A stretch of 64,000 nucleotides of DNA. Origin: a candidate division KSB1 bacterium (GTDB taxonomy: Bacteria; Zhuqueibacterota; Zhuqueibacteria; Zhuqueibacterales; Zhuqueibacteraceae). Positions 8,201-14,971 of the stretch are shown here, one piece after another. The stretch covers positions 506,971 through 570,970 of the forward strand of contig JAPDPX010000002.1 in the NCBI GenBank assembly GCA_034506255.1, in the 5' to 3' direction. The stretch's first letter is position 1; each line of letters opens with the position of its first letter. The notes below the pieces were generated by a model that was given only the letters and a program-made list of their open reading frames with translations, made no database searches and was not told the origin of the DNA. The position numbers were made by a program, and so were the translations under genes.

Positions 8201-8315
8201 TGCCCTCGCGATTGAGTTCATCTGCAACGGCGCGAACCACGTCGCGCTCTTTGGTCACATCGCCGGGCGAGGCGAGGAAGATGCGGAGCTTTTTGTAGTT
8301 ATTTCCCGCGTTCAT
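5268..8315 (-). CDS. DGR target: DUF4062-NACHT NTPase-FGE/C-type-lectin protein
   Basis: This is a 1015-residue cytosolic protein with no signal peptide or membrane segment. Residues 8-190 form a DUF4062 domain (RIFLASPGDVTKERD, WDIFIGILWLRFGSP). Residues 285-420 carry a NACHT/STAND NTPase with Walker A GGPGSGKTT (292-300), Walker B VLLDGLDE (371-378) and VVTCRF (405-410). A helical, partly HEAT-like region follows. From about 735 comes a formylglycine-generating-enzyme (C-type lectin) domain with FRLPTEIEWEWAATGG, YPWGN and DMAGNVWEWC. The active-site cysteines of true FGE are absent near the LRGGAYY segment, so this should be a binding scaffold. VR forms its last surface loop. Such NTPases act as switches in conflict or defence systems; a diversified sensor is inferred. 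It starts 20 bp after the antitoxin gene. Confidence 0.92.
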   Translation of the reverse strand: MNAGNNYKKLRIFLASPGDVTKERDVVRAVADELNREGNVADQLGVTLKVLDWREVTPGMGRSQQVILDELKVKSWDIFIGILWLRFGSPTGGSDPQTGRAYDSGTEEEFNLAYDSWKKNGRPRIMFYRCTRPPVDLNQLDPDQYKCVKTFFEQFEANRAHQGLVQPFATTDDFERRVRFDLTKLLFEYGEKVLQKKQPPPPPELPADDLTQHYLNFVRNEHGKIKLFGFLSHANIDVRLLDVFVSLRFSEQWREMEKKRLPAPEEREERTLTPPQVLARAMQKEKSLLILGGPGSGKTTLLKYFAICCLEADTRSKIQLQRPLIPILVPLRQINPAKPFTEALAKWAKSHNQNITAKNFDAWLHQPGALVLLDGLDEVSDLNTRRLICEWIDKAAPAYGESTFVVTCRFTGYREAEGVALQTPHTRADVLDLNTGQQATFLQQWFRAAGLESLETAELNDPARLQDIEHDAAVHAQAIMEFLSKEENRSLADMAGIPVLLQIMAIIWREQGSLSSERVELYNRSIDYLLEHRDLTKKIEPLLSAAKAKLVLRPLALWMQQQGEDETPRANVEAQIAAKLQEVRPGTPPAEFLENIRDRAGVLVGSGAETYTFQHKSFREFLAAIEIANQNAANVLVENFGDDWWRETVLFSAGLTSPTIFPAFLENFLKHEKNDGSTSPLYLQMLQEAAVKPLAPFEKVLRDKRLSWQKRYNALQGVRLLRSDAAKELVKFVHDDKEPRLRQLAEAILIEWSEKPPAVITPRTDRFFNPLEDNAEYILIRGGEYTFSTTKKKVKVPDLYFAKFPVTNKRYRLFLESLSKEEREEYESRETNKRFLGDDQPVTAIKWYAAMAYCDWLTEQQKANSKKQKESLVFRLPTEIEWEWAATGGKRIYPWGNEKPDETRANYGEKIGHTTPVGSYPAGATPEGLMDMAGNVWEWCLNGWDKPDFVLGEDRDLLKNWRKVGPYDWRALRGGAYYTTDLDHLRGSGRYLINPVHWDRGLGFRVCVVGESSSF
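5279..5365 (-). repeat. DGR variable repeat (VR), codes for residues 984-1013 of the target
   Basis: Gap-free match to TR (4474-4560). Fourteen substitutions occur, all at TR adenines: 13 change ten codons (residues 991-993, 996-1002) and one is silent (GAA to GAG at 1011). TR Asn, Asp, Arg and His codons have become Tyr991, Leu992, Ile993, Val996, His997, Trp998, Asp999, Arg1000, Gly1001 and Leu1002. The downstream GFRVCVVGES is unchanged and would act as the initiation-of-mutagenic-homing side, as in known DGRs. Confidence 0.96.
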
Positions 8316-8335
8316 TTTTTGCCTTGAACCCCATG

Positions 8336-8569
8336 CTAAACGATGGCCGCTAAATCATATACTGGTGTCTTGATGGTGCGTTTGGGTTTTCTCTCACCCC
8401 AGACAGTTTTCTGGAGTTTTTCAACCGTTGCCGGGTCAAAATACTGTTCCCCGCATTGTTGGCAAACTTCGGCGGGCACATTTTCCACCACGACGGGTTT
8501 GCCCCGATAAAAAATGGAGTAACTGATCAAGGAGCGGACACGCGTGCCGCCGCAAATATCACAATTCAT
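8336..8569 (-). CDS. YgiT/MqsA-type zinc-finger antitoxin
   Basis: The ATG at 8569 overlaps the toxin stop (ATGA) and gives 77 residues starting MNCDICGG. Two CxxC pairs (Cys3/Cys6 and CQQC near residue 37) form the YgiT-type zinc finger seen in the N-terminal half of MqsA antitoxins; the pattern VVVENVPAEVCQQCGEQYF is diagnostic. There is no helix-turn-helix half, so this is the short form commonly paired with DUF4258 proteins. The gene ends 20 bp before the DGR target start, so the two may share a transcript. A longer frame to 8599 would overlap the toxin by 34 bases and is less likely. Confidence 0.82.
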   Translation of the reverse strand: MNCDICGGTRVRSLISYSIFYRGKPVVVENVPAEVCQQCGEQYFDPATVEKLQKTVWGERKPKRTIKTPVYDLAAIV

Positions 8570-8781
8570 TTTGGTTTCATCACTTTGAAATCGATCCATT
8601 CATCAGGATTAGGCTGGTAGATGGTAATGATTTTCACTTTTATTCGGCTGGGGTAAGAAGTCTGTACATGAAGCCAAGGACCAACAAAAGTTTGTCCTGC
8701 GATCAAGCAGCTTGGGCCATGCTTGTCTTGCGGGTAATCTTCGATAATCTCGCCATTTGAGATGCACTCTTTCATTCTCAT
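8566..8781 (-). CDS. DUF4258 toxin-like protein, probably shortened at the N-terminus
   Basis: The 71-residue frame matches the central and C-terminal part of DUF4258 proteins (CISNGEIIEDYP, GPSCLIAGQTF, LHVQTSYP, VKIITIYQPNPDEWIDF). DUF4258 genes often form toxin-antitoxin pairs with YgiT-type zinc-finger genes, and here the stop overlaps the antitoxin start by 4 bp. Family members normally begin 20-30 residues earlier with a helix containing a conserved His. That part is missing, and the sequence just upstream instead resembles the tail of the neighbouring DUF1028 gene. The toxin may therefore be inactive. The start at 8781 follows a poly-A run with no clear Shine-Dalgarno. Confidence 0.65.
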   Translation of the reverse strand: MRMKECISNGEIIEDYPQDKHGPSCLIAGQTFVGPWLHVQTSYPSRIKVKIITIYQPNPDEWIDFKVMKPK

Positions 8782-8784
8782 TTT

Positions 8785-8850
8785 TTTTTCCCCTCGGCGC
8801 CACGCTCAAAATCGTCTGCAACTGCGCCTCATCCACTTTCGACAGGCTAA
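8785..8850 (-). pseudogene. Remnant of a second DUF1028-protein C-terminus
   Basis: Read on the minus strand this gives LSKVDEAQLQTILSVAPRGKK, which parallels the last residues of the intact upstream gene (LLNVDDAGMKKILSMVPRSKK). At the DNA level the two 3' ends share blocks such as CTCGGC and GCTCAAAATC on the plus strand. No start or upstream domain remains, and the expected stop is lost in a run of nine As. The likely history is duplication of the DUF1028 gene followed by a deletion that also removed the 5' end of the toxin gene; this is inference. Confidence 0.5.
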
Positions 8851-8898
8851 AATCCGCTAAAGCCGATTCAGGGGTTTGCAAAAACGACCTTTGCGCTC

Positions 8899-9897
8899 TC
8901 ACTTTTTGCTCCTCGGCACCATGCTCAAAATCTTTTTCATGCCGGCATCATCAACATTCAGCAAGCCGACGCCCGGCAGCCGCGGCGTGAGCTCCGCCCA
9001 GTTGGGATCGCCGGTAAAAACTTTTTTGAACAGCGGCAGCGATTCCTCAAGGCGATTGGCATTCACGAGCGCAACCGCATGCCAATACGCCATTTCCAAA
9101 TTATCCGGAAACATGGCTTCGGCAGCGCCGTATTCGCGCATGGCACCGTCCATGTCGCCGTGCTCGACCGCAAGATCGCCGGCATTCATGTGTTGATAAG
9201 CCCGATGCACATTGACCAAGCGGCGCAGTTCTTTCAGCGGCTCGGGATGATCTTCGACGCGCAGCTCCATCACGCGATCCACCCACGGCCTGCCGGTGTT
9301 GCTGGCGCTGACGATCAGAATGGCCGCGGATTGTTTGCCGCGAATGTCGCCACCGACCGCCTGCGCGGCATCGAGAGCAGCAAGCATTTTGTCGGCGAGA
9401 TCGCCAGTGGTACTTTTGTAGGCTTCCGCCATCGCCGGCCAAACTTTGTCGTTAAGCATGAGATTGGCCTGCACGGAAAAATTGTCGCCAATGATGTGTC
9501 CGGCGCCGGGGATGCACTTGCTGCCGGTGTGTGCGGCAACGTTGCCTTTGGCGTCGATCATCGCGACCTGGCGCACCGCCTCGCCGGGATCAGCGGCAAT
9601 CAAACCCGCGAGCGCTTGCGGGGCGGTTTTGCCGGCGCGCATCAACTCCAAGCCGAGCGGCCCGTACGCGGGATCGACAAACGATTGCGTGGCGACCGCG
9701 CCGACGCCGGCTTCGGCCCAGGTGACCAGCGAGCCGACGGAAAACCAATGCGACTGCACCGCGACGCCCATCTGGCCGGTGGCCGGATCGCGCGCGACAA
9801 TCGAATAAGTATGAACCGGCCGGAGAGACTCTTGTGCAAAAATTGAAGAAAAACCCCCGAGAGAGAATAGAAAAAGCATGCGATAAGAATGAAACAT
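8899..9897 (-). CDS. Secreted DUF1028 (Ntn-hydrolase-like) protein with TPR-like tail
   Basis: The ATG at 9897 with AAGGAGGCGTG directly upstream gives 332 residues. Residues 1-21 are a signal peptide ending FAQES. The main domain is DUF1028, an Ntn-hydrolase-like fold: THTYSIVARD-type opening (here HTYSIVARDPATGQMG), VAVQSHWFSVG, GAVATQSFVDPAYGP, and later AAHTGSKCIPGAGHIIG and FSVQANLML. The last 100 residues contain a TPR-like helical stretch (GDMDGAMREYGAAEAMFPDN, YWHAVALVNANRLEESLPLF). The enzymatic activity of the family is not established in general. It stands 52 bp after the acyl-CoA dehydrogenase stop, on the same strand. Confidence 0.85.
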   Translation of the reverse strand: MFHSYRMLFLFSLGGFSSIFAQESLRPVHTYSIVARDPATGQMGVAVQSHWFSVGSLVTWAEAGVGAVATQSFVDPAYGPLGLELMRAGKTAPQALAGLIAADPGEAVRQVAMIDAKGNVAAHTGSKCIPGAGHIIGDNFSVQANLMLNDKVWPAMAEAYKSTTGDLADKMLAALDAAQAVGGDIRGKQSAAILIVSASNTGRPWVDRVMELRVEDHPEPLKELRRLVNVHRAYQHMNAGDLAVEHGDMDGAMREYGAAEAMFPDNLEMAYWHAVALVNANRLEESLPLFKKVFTGDPNWAELTPRLPGVGLLNVDDAGMKKILSMVPRSKK

Positions 9898-9949
9898 CAC
9901 GCCTCCTTCTTGAATTTGGTTGCGGTTCTCTTCCAGTTGCAACAGTCAG

Positions 9950-11098
9950 TCATCCATTTCGCTCAAAAATCTCCTTTGCAATAATCAGCCGCTGAATCTG
10001 GCTGGTGCCTTCATAGATCTGAAAAATCTTGGCATCGCGCATGAGCTTTTCCACCGGATATTCTCGCGAATAGCCGTAGCCACCGAAAACTTGCACGGCG
10101 TCGGTGGCGATGCGCATGGCAACATCGGCGGCGAAGCATTTGGCGTAGGCGGCCTGCAGGGTGTTGCGTTTGCCCTGATCGATGGTCCACGCCGCCAGCC
10201 AGGTGAGCAGGCGCGCGGCTTCGATGTCTTTGGCCATGTCGGCGATCATGAAGCTGATACCCTCATGCGCCGCGAGCGGCACGCCGAAGGCTTTGCGCTC
10301 TTTGGCGTAATGGGCGGCGTGCTCCATCGCCGCGCGCGCCAAACCAACAGCCAAGGCCGCAACCACAGGGCGCGAGTGATCGAAGGCGGCCATCGCCGCC
10401 TTCCAGCCGTCACCTTCTTTGCCGAGCATGTTGGCGGCGGGAACTTTTACCTCTTCAAATGAGACGCCGCGGGTGTCGGAACAGCGCTGGCCCAGCTTGG
10501 GCTCATGCTTGCCGATTTTCACGCCGGGTGCATCCGCCGGCACAATAAATCCGCTGATGCCCCTGTGGCCCCTGGCGGGATCGGTGTAGGCCAGCACGAA
10601 AAACCAGCGCGCATAGCCGGCGTTGGTGATCCACATCTTCTGGCCGTTGAGCAGGTAGTCCTCACCGATTTTCCGTGCGGTGGTTTTGATCGCCTGCACA
10701 TCGCTGCCGGCGCCGGGCTCGGTGACCGCATAGGAGCAGAAGGCAAATTCTTCGGTGAGCGGGGTGAGAAATTTTTTCTTTTGTGCTTCATTGCCGGCGA
10801 CGATCACCGGTGCGATCGCCAGCGTGTTGCAGATCATCGTGGTGCCGACGCCGGTGCAGCCCCAGCCGATTTCCTCCGCGATCAAACATTCTTCGAGCAC
10901 GCCCAGGCCAAGGCCGCCGTACTCTTTCGGCACGTGCACGTTCATCAACCCGAGCTCCCAGCCTTTGCGGCACACTTGCTCGGGGAATTTTTCCTGCTCG
11001 TCGAGCTGCGCGGCGACGGGGCGGATTTCGTTTTGCGCGAATTCATGCGCGAGCGCGCGGAACTGCTGCTGTTCTTCGGAGAGGGAGAAGGCGATCAT
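9950..11098 (-). CDS. Acyl-CoA dehydrogenase
   Basis: At 382 residues this has the usual length of medium- or short-chain acyl-CoA dehydrogenases. It shows the N-terminal helical domain, the FAD and substrate strand region CSYAVTEPGAGSDV, MWITNAGYARWFFVLA, and the C-terminal QVFGGYGYSREYPVEKLMRDAKI. Glu363 in IYEGTSQIQR is the catalytic base position of the medium-chain type. The enzyme introduces the alpha-beta double bond in fatty or branched acyl-CoA and passes electrons to ETF. An enoyl-CoA hydratase gene lies 284 bp upstream on the same strand, so the two could serve successive beta-oxidation steps. The chain-length specificity cannot be read from the sequence. Confidence 0.93.
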   Translation of the reverse strand: MIAFSLSEEQQQFRALAHEFAQNEIRPVAAQLDEQEKFPEQVCRKGWELGLMNVHVPKEYGGLGLGVLEECLIAEEIGWGCTGVGTTMICNTLAIAPVIVAGNEAQKKKFLTPLTEEFAFCSYAVTEPGAGSDVQAIKTTARKIGEDYLLNGQKMWITNAGYARWFFVLAYTDPARGHRGISGFIVPADAPGVKIGKHEPKLGQRCSDTRGVSFEEVKVPAANMLGKEGDGWKAAMAAFDHSRPVVAALAVGLARAAMEHAAHYAKERKAFGVPLAAHEGISFMIADMAKDIEAARLLTWLAAWTIDQGKRNTLQAAYAKCFAADVAMRIATDAVQVFGGYGYSREYPVEKLMRDAKIFQIYEGTSQIQRLIIAKEIFERNG

Positions 11099-11382
11099 GG
11101 CTCAAGCTTTTTCACTGGGTAAGATGCCGCTGTTTTGATTTTGTTTGAATTTCAGTGCGTTGCTGCCGGTTTTGTCGGGGACACGTTTGGGTTCGGTATT
11201 TGGGAGGGAGGGACACAGACCTCCTGTTTGCGTGCACGCAGGCGGGTTGCGCGATGGCGATGCTGTGTTGGGGCGATTTCGTGGCAATTTCGCACCCCGC
11301 CAGTCGTTCCGTTTGGAGTCACGCAAAATTTCCTTTCGGAGGTGGAATGGCACGTCGTCCCTGCAAGGATTCCTGCCGGGTG

Positions 11383-12156
11383 TCACTTGCGTGCCGCCCA
11401 AAATTCCGCAATCGCCCGGGCCGCCTGCGGGGATTCAAAGCATAAAGCCTGCGCGTAGATTTCATATTTGAGCACGGCTTCGAGCGACTGCGTCAGGGTT
11501 TGGGCCAGACCCTTCTTGAGCAGCCGCAACACCAGCGCGGATTTTTCCGCCAGCGCCTGCGCCAGCCGCCGTGCCGCGGGCAGCAGTTCTTCGTCCGGCA
11601 CCACCTGATTCACGATTCCCAGGCGCAGCGCTTCTTCCGCGGAAAGCATGTCGCCGGAGAGGAGCAGCGCCGCCGCCCGCGCGGTTCCCACCAAACGCGG
11701 CAGGAAATAGGTGCAGCCGAGATCGGGATGCAGGCCGAGGCGAATGAAGGGAAAGCCCAGGCGTGCGCCCGCCGCCATCAGGCGCAGATCGCAGGCCAGG
11801 GCCAGGCTGGCCCCACCGCCTGCCGCCGCGCCATTGATCGCGGCGATCACCGGTTTGCCGGCGGTGTGAATCAATTCCACCGCCTCGCTGCCGGTCATCA
11901 CCAGCACGCGGCCCTGGTCGATGTCCCTGGCGGCGGCGAGTTGTTCCAAATAGGCGATATCGGCGCCGGCGCAAAAGCCCTTGCCATTGCCGGTGATGAT
12001 GACGGCACGCACCTCGTCATCATCGAGCAGCTCGCGCAGCGCCACGGGAATCTCCTGCACCATCCGGGCTTCGAAGGCGTTCAACCGCTCCGGCCGGTTC
12101 AGGCGCAGGAGGCCCACGCCGTTTTGCTTCTCGAGCAGGAGGAATTGATAGTTCAT
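11383..12156 (-). CDS. Enoyl-CoA hydratase/isomerase family protein
   Basis: The 257-residue protein is a full-length crotonase-fold enzyme. The two oxyanion-hole segments are clear: ITGNGKGFCAGADI and GAAAGGGASLALACDLRL. The following segment GLHPDLGCTYFLPRLVG has Asp where many hydratases carry Glu, as in PaaG-like members, so isomerase rather than hydratase chemistry is possible. It probably works on enoyl-CoA esters together with the downstream acyl-CoA dehydrogenase. The two genes are separated by 284 bp that contain no supported gene. Confidence 0.88.
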   Translation of the reverse strand: MNYQFLLLEKQNGVGLLRLNRPERLNAFEARMVQEIPVALRELLDDDEVRAVIITGNGKGFCAGADIAYLEQLAAARDIDQGRVLVMTGSEAVELIHTAGKPVIAAINGAAAGGGASLALACDLRLMAAGARLGFPFIRLGLHPDLGCTYFLPRLVGTARAAALLLSGDMLSAEEALRLGIVNQVVPDEELLPAARRLAQALAEKSALVLRLLKKGLAQTLTQSLEAVLKYEIYAQALCFESPQAARAIAEFWAARK

Positions 12157-12198
12157 GCAGGAGATTCTCCAGATTGCTGTGCCCGCCCGGCGCGGCGG

Positions 12199-13506
12199 TC
12201 ATTCGTTTTTGTAGACCACGCCCTCTTTCATCACAAAGACGACATGCTGCAGGGCTTTGATATCTTGCAGGGGATCGCTGGCGACGGCAATCACGTCCGC
12301 AATTTTGCCGGGGGTGAGGGTGCCGAGATCATCCAGCCGGCCGAGCAGCCTGGCGGCGTGATAGGTGGCGGATTTGATCGCCGCCATGGGCGGCATGCCG
12401 GCTTCCACCATGTATTGAAACTCGATGGCATTGCGGCCATGGCGGAACACGCCGGCATCGGTGCCGAAGGCAATCGGCACGCCCGCCCGCCACGCTTTGG
12501 CAAAAGTCTGCTGAATCACCGGGCCCACAGCCAGGGCTTTGGGGACGACCACCGGATTGTAGTAGCCCGCGATTTGCGCGGAATCGGCGACGGATTTGCC
12601 CGCGGTGATGGTCGGCACGTAGTAGGTGCCATGCTGTTTCATCAGGGCGAAGGCTTCCTCATCGAGATAGGTGCCATGTTCGATGGAAGCCACGCCGGCA
12701 CGGATGGCGCGCTTGGCACCTTCTGCACCATGGGCGTGTGCCGCGACTTTGCGGCCGAAATCCGCCGCAGTCTGCACGATGGCGCGAATCTCGGCCTCGG
12801 TAAATTGCGGATTGTGGGCATTGCCGGAAAGCGACAGCACACCGGCGGTGGCGGTGATTTTGATCCAATCCGCGCCGCGTTTGATCGCCAGCAACGCCGC
12901 CTGGCGCGCGCCCTCGACGCCGCTGATCACGCCTTCCGCGATATCGGGAACGCCCAGAATATCCTCGCGATAACCGTTGGTGGGATCGGCGTGGCCGCCC
13001 ATCACGGCCAGGCTTTTGCCGGCCACCAGCATGCGCGGGCCGATGATGTCGCCGCGGTTGACCGCGTCGCGCAGGGCGCGGTCCACGCCTTCGCTGCCGC
13101 CCAGGTCGCGCACCGTGGTGAAGCCGGCGAGCAGGGTGTTTTTCAAGTATTGGGTCGCGATCAAGGCCTGATCGACGGGATAGAGTTGAAAGCGCCTGAG
13201 GTAGCCGCCCTTTTCGGTTTGACCGGAAAGATGGGTGTGCATGTCCATCAAGCCGGGGAGTACGAACTTGTTTTTGAGATCGATGACCGTGTCGTTGCTT
13301 TGCGCGGGCAGAAAGCCGGGCTCAAGTGCCTGGATGCGGCCGGCGTGGATAACGAGCGTGACCTTGTGGCGCGGCTGGTCGGCGAGGCCGTCCAGCAGGG
13401 TGCCGGCGTGAATGAGCGTGCGTTGTGCCCGTGCCGGCGCGGCGCACAGGCCCAGCAACACCAGCAGATTGAGGAGGCGCTGCCAGCGCGCCCGTGTTTC
13501 GTTCAT
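12199..13506 (-). CDS. Exported amidohydrolase (imidazolonepropionase/prolidase-like)
   Basis: The ATG at 13506 shares one base with the stop of the upstream barrel gene (TGATG) and has GGAGGG seven bases before it, so translation is probably coupled. The 435-residue product starts with a signal peptide ending APARAQ (residues 1-28). The barrel contains DMHTH (His90, His92), VAAHAHGAEG, SIEHGTYLD and AFGTDAG, the metal-binding set of the amidohydrolase superfamily, and closes with GTLTPGKIADVIAV. Close families hydrolyse dipeptides with C-terminal Pro or Arg, or cyclic amides; the substrate here is open. Activity should be periplasmic. Confidence 0.87.
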   Translation of the reverse strand: MNETRARWQRLLNLLVLLGLCAAPARAQRTLIHAGTLLDGLADQPRHKVTLVIHAGRIQALEPGFLPAQSNDTVIDLKNKFVLPGLMDMHTHLSGQTEKGGYLRRFQLYPVDQALIATQYLKNTLLAGFTTVRDLGGSEGVDRALRDAVNRGDIIGPRMLVAGKSLAVMGGHADPTNGYREDILGVPDIAEGVISGVEGARQAALLAIKRGADWIKITATAGVLSLSGNAHNPQFTEAEIRAIVQTAADFGRKVAAHAHGAEGAKRAIRAGVASIEHGTYLDEEAFALMKQHGTYYVPTITAGKSVADSAQIAGYYNPVVVPKALAVGPVIQQTFAKAWRAGVPIAFGTDAGVFRHGRNAIEFQYMVEAGMPPMAAIKSATYHAARLLGRLDDLGTLTPGKIADVIAVASDPLQDIKALQHVVFVMKEGVVYKNE

Positions 13507-14663
13507 CAATTCCCTCCGTAGTTGAAGTGAGAGGCAAGCCGGCGGCCTCCGGGCAGGGCATAACCCAGCGCGAGGTTCACGAAGCGCTGGCCGGTGAAAT
13601 TTTGATTGAGCAGATCACCTTCGAGCCAGCAGGCCGTGAACCGAAAATCGCCGAGCCGCAGCCGCACACCGCCGGTCAGGAAGATCTCGGATTCCGGACC
13701 ATCAACAAATGCGGAGTAGTCTTTCAGGAAAGTGAAGGCGCCAAGCCCGATTTCGAGCCGGGGGGAGAGGCGGAGAGTGCTGCCGCCATAAAACTGCCAT
13801 TTCTCGATCGGGATGTCGGCCTCGAAGTCTTTGAATTCCGCCTCGGCGCTCAGCCGCAGGCGCTGGAACAGGAGCGGCGTGCTCAGGCCCATGCGCAGGG
13901 TGAGGGGATCTTCCTGCCGGAAGAATTCTCCGCCATAGGCACCCGCCGGGCGGATGATCACCGTGCCGCCGGCTTCATAGCGGGAGTGAGTGGCCAGGCC
14001 GAACTGCCAGCCGCGATAATGCCACAACGCTCCCACTGCAAAACGCCAGGCCGAATCACCGCCTTCGCGCCGGGCTTGCGCAAACTCATCGGTCATGGTG
14101 GCGCGGCGCCACTGCAGACTGCCACCGACGTGAAAGTGTTCGCTGAGCGCGGTTGCCAGCGCCACTCCGATGGCATCCTCCTGCCGTGATTGCAGGGCCC
14201 GCGCCTCGCCTGCTTCGGCGAGTTGCAGGAGCGTGCCCCGGTGCATGGCTCCAAAATCCAGGGTGTAGTCGGTGGGGCGATGATAAAACAGGCCGAGGCC
14301 GAGCCCGGACAACGGCCGCCAGGCCACCCCGGCATATTGCACCGGCTGATATTGTGCCTTGATGTTGATGTTCAAGAAACGAAAGAAATCCGTACCGGAG
14401 GCCCAGCCGGTCTCGACAAAGAGGGCAAGATGATCCGGCAGGTCGGCAAGACTGGCGGGATTGATCAACATCGCGGCGGCATTTCCGGCGGTGGCGGCCA
14501 TCGCGCCGCCCTGCAGGTATGCCTCTGCGCCGAGCCGGTAGGGATGATGGTACCATCGCCTCACCAGGTTTGATGAGGCGGAATGTGCTTGGCGGCCGAA
14601 GGCGGATTGCAGGAGCAGAAATAGGAGGGCGGCTGCGGGAAGAAACTTGCGCCAGGGCATCAT
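13506..14663 (-). CDS. Outer-membrane beta-barrel protein (FadL/PorV-like)
   Basis: I start at the ATG at 14663 (385 residues), where a signal peptide begins (MMPWRKFLPAAALLFLLLQS then AFGRQA); an in-frame ATG at 14711 would place 16 polar residues ahead of it. The mature protein opens with YLQGGAMAATAGNAAAMLINPASLADL, matching the GN.AAM..NPA motif of FadL/PorV-type barrels, and then alternates hydrophobic and polar residues in many predicted strands to the C-terminus. It may transport hydrophobic or small compounds, or serve as a secretion-system barrel. Its stop overlaps the start of the exported amidohydrolase, which suggests import or processing of a shared substrate. Confidence 0.75.
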   Translation of the reverse strand: MMPWRKFLPAAALLFLLLQSAFGRQAHSASSNLVRRWYHHPYRLGAEAYLQGGAMAATAGNAAAMLINPASLADLPDHLALFVETGWASGTDFFRFLNINIKAQYQPVQYAGVAWRPLSGLGLGLFYHRPTDYTLDFGAMHRGTLLQLAEAGEARALQSRQEDAIGVALATALSEHFHVGGSLQWRRATMTDEFAQARREGGDSAWRFAVGALWHYRGWQFGLATHSRYEAGGTVIIRPAGAYGGEFFRQEDPLTLRMGLSTPLLFQRLRLSAEAEFKDFEADIPIEKWQFYGGSTLRLSPRLEIGLGAFTFLKDYSAFVDGPESEIFLTGGVRLRLGDFRFTACWLEGDLLNQNFTGQRFVNLALGYALPGGRRLASHFNYGGN

Positions 14664-14888
14664 GCGAATTTGCGGAGAGTGATCGGGTTTTGAGCTTGTC
14701 GGATTGCGCATGAATATAGTTTTTTCCGGGACAAAGTCAAATGTTGGCGGCCCGGGTGTGTCCTGCCTCCGTTGCGTGTGGGGACGCAGCGCAAATTTCT
14801 TGTCTGCAGGCGGCGATGTCCGCTGTCACCACCTGTATTGTGCCTGCAGGCTTGCTGTTGTCTGGAAGAAAGGGATCGCCCGGGCCTC

Positions 14889-14926
14889 AAAAAAGAAAAG
14901 CCATGAAGCAGGTTTCACGGCTTTTC
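14889..14926 (-). terminator. Rho-independent terminator of the Hsp70-like operon
   Basis: GAAAAGCC (14895-14902) pairs with 14919-14926, and the inner TGAA/TTCA continues the stem after one mismatch. On the minus strand the stem is followed at once by six Ts (14889-14894). It lies 46 bp after the stop of the membrane-protein gene at 14972 and ends the three-gene operon. Confidence 0.85.
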
Positions 14927-14971
14927 CAAAGCGGCAAGGCGCCGGAGCATGTCATGCCCGGAATCTTTATT

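Larger units (their letters stand above)
2975..8315 (-). mobile_element. Diversity-generating retroelement (DGR) cassette
   Basis: All parts of a DGR are present on one strand. In transcription order they are the target gene (5268-8315) with VR at its 3' end (5279-5365), a hairpin just after the stop (5205-5233), an avd-type accessory gene (4803-5171), TR (4474-4560), a structured spacer, and the reverse transcriptase (2975-4048). In established DGRs the RT and Avd copy the TR RNA with errors at adenines, and the mutated cDNA replaces VR in the target gene, leaving TR unchanged. Here all 14 TR/VR differences fall at TR adenines, which is direct evidence of that process. The cassette diversifies its host gene and shows no sign of moving as a transposon: no terminal repeats, integrase or target-site duplication is seen. 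Confidence 0.95.

Noticed and set aside
11500..13521. 673-codon plus-strand frame across the hydratase and amidohydrolase genes
   Set aside because: It spans two well-supported minus-strand genes; the product is low in recognisable motifs and rich in Gln, His and Arg.
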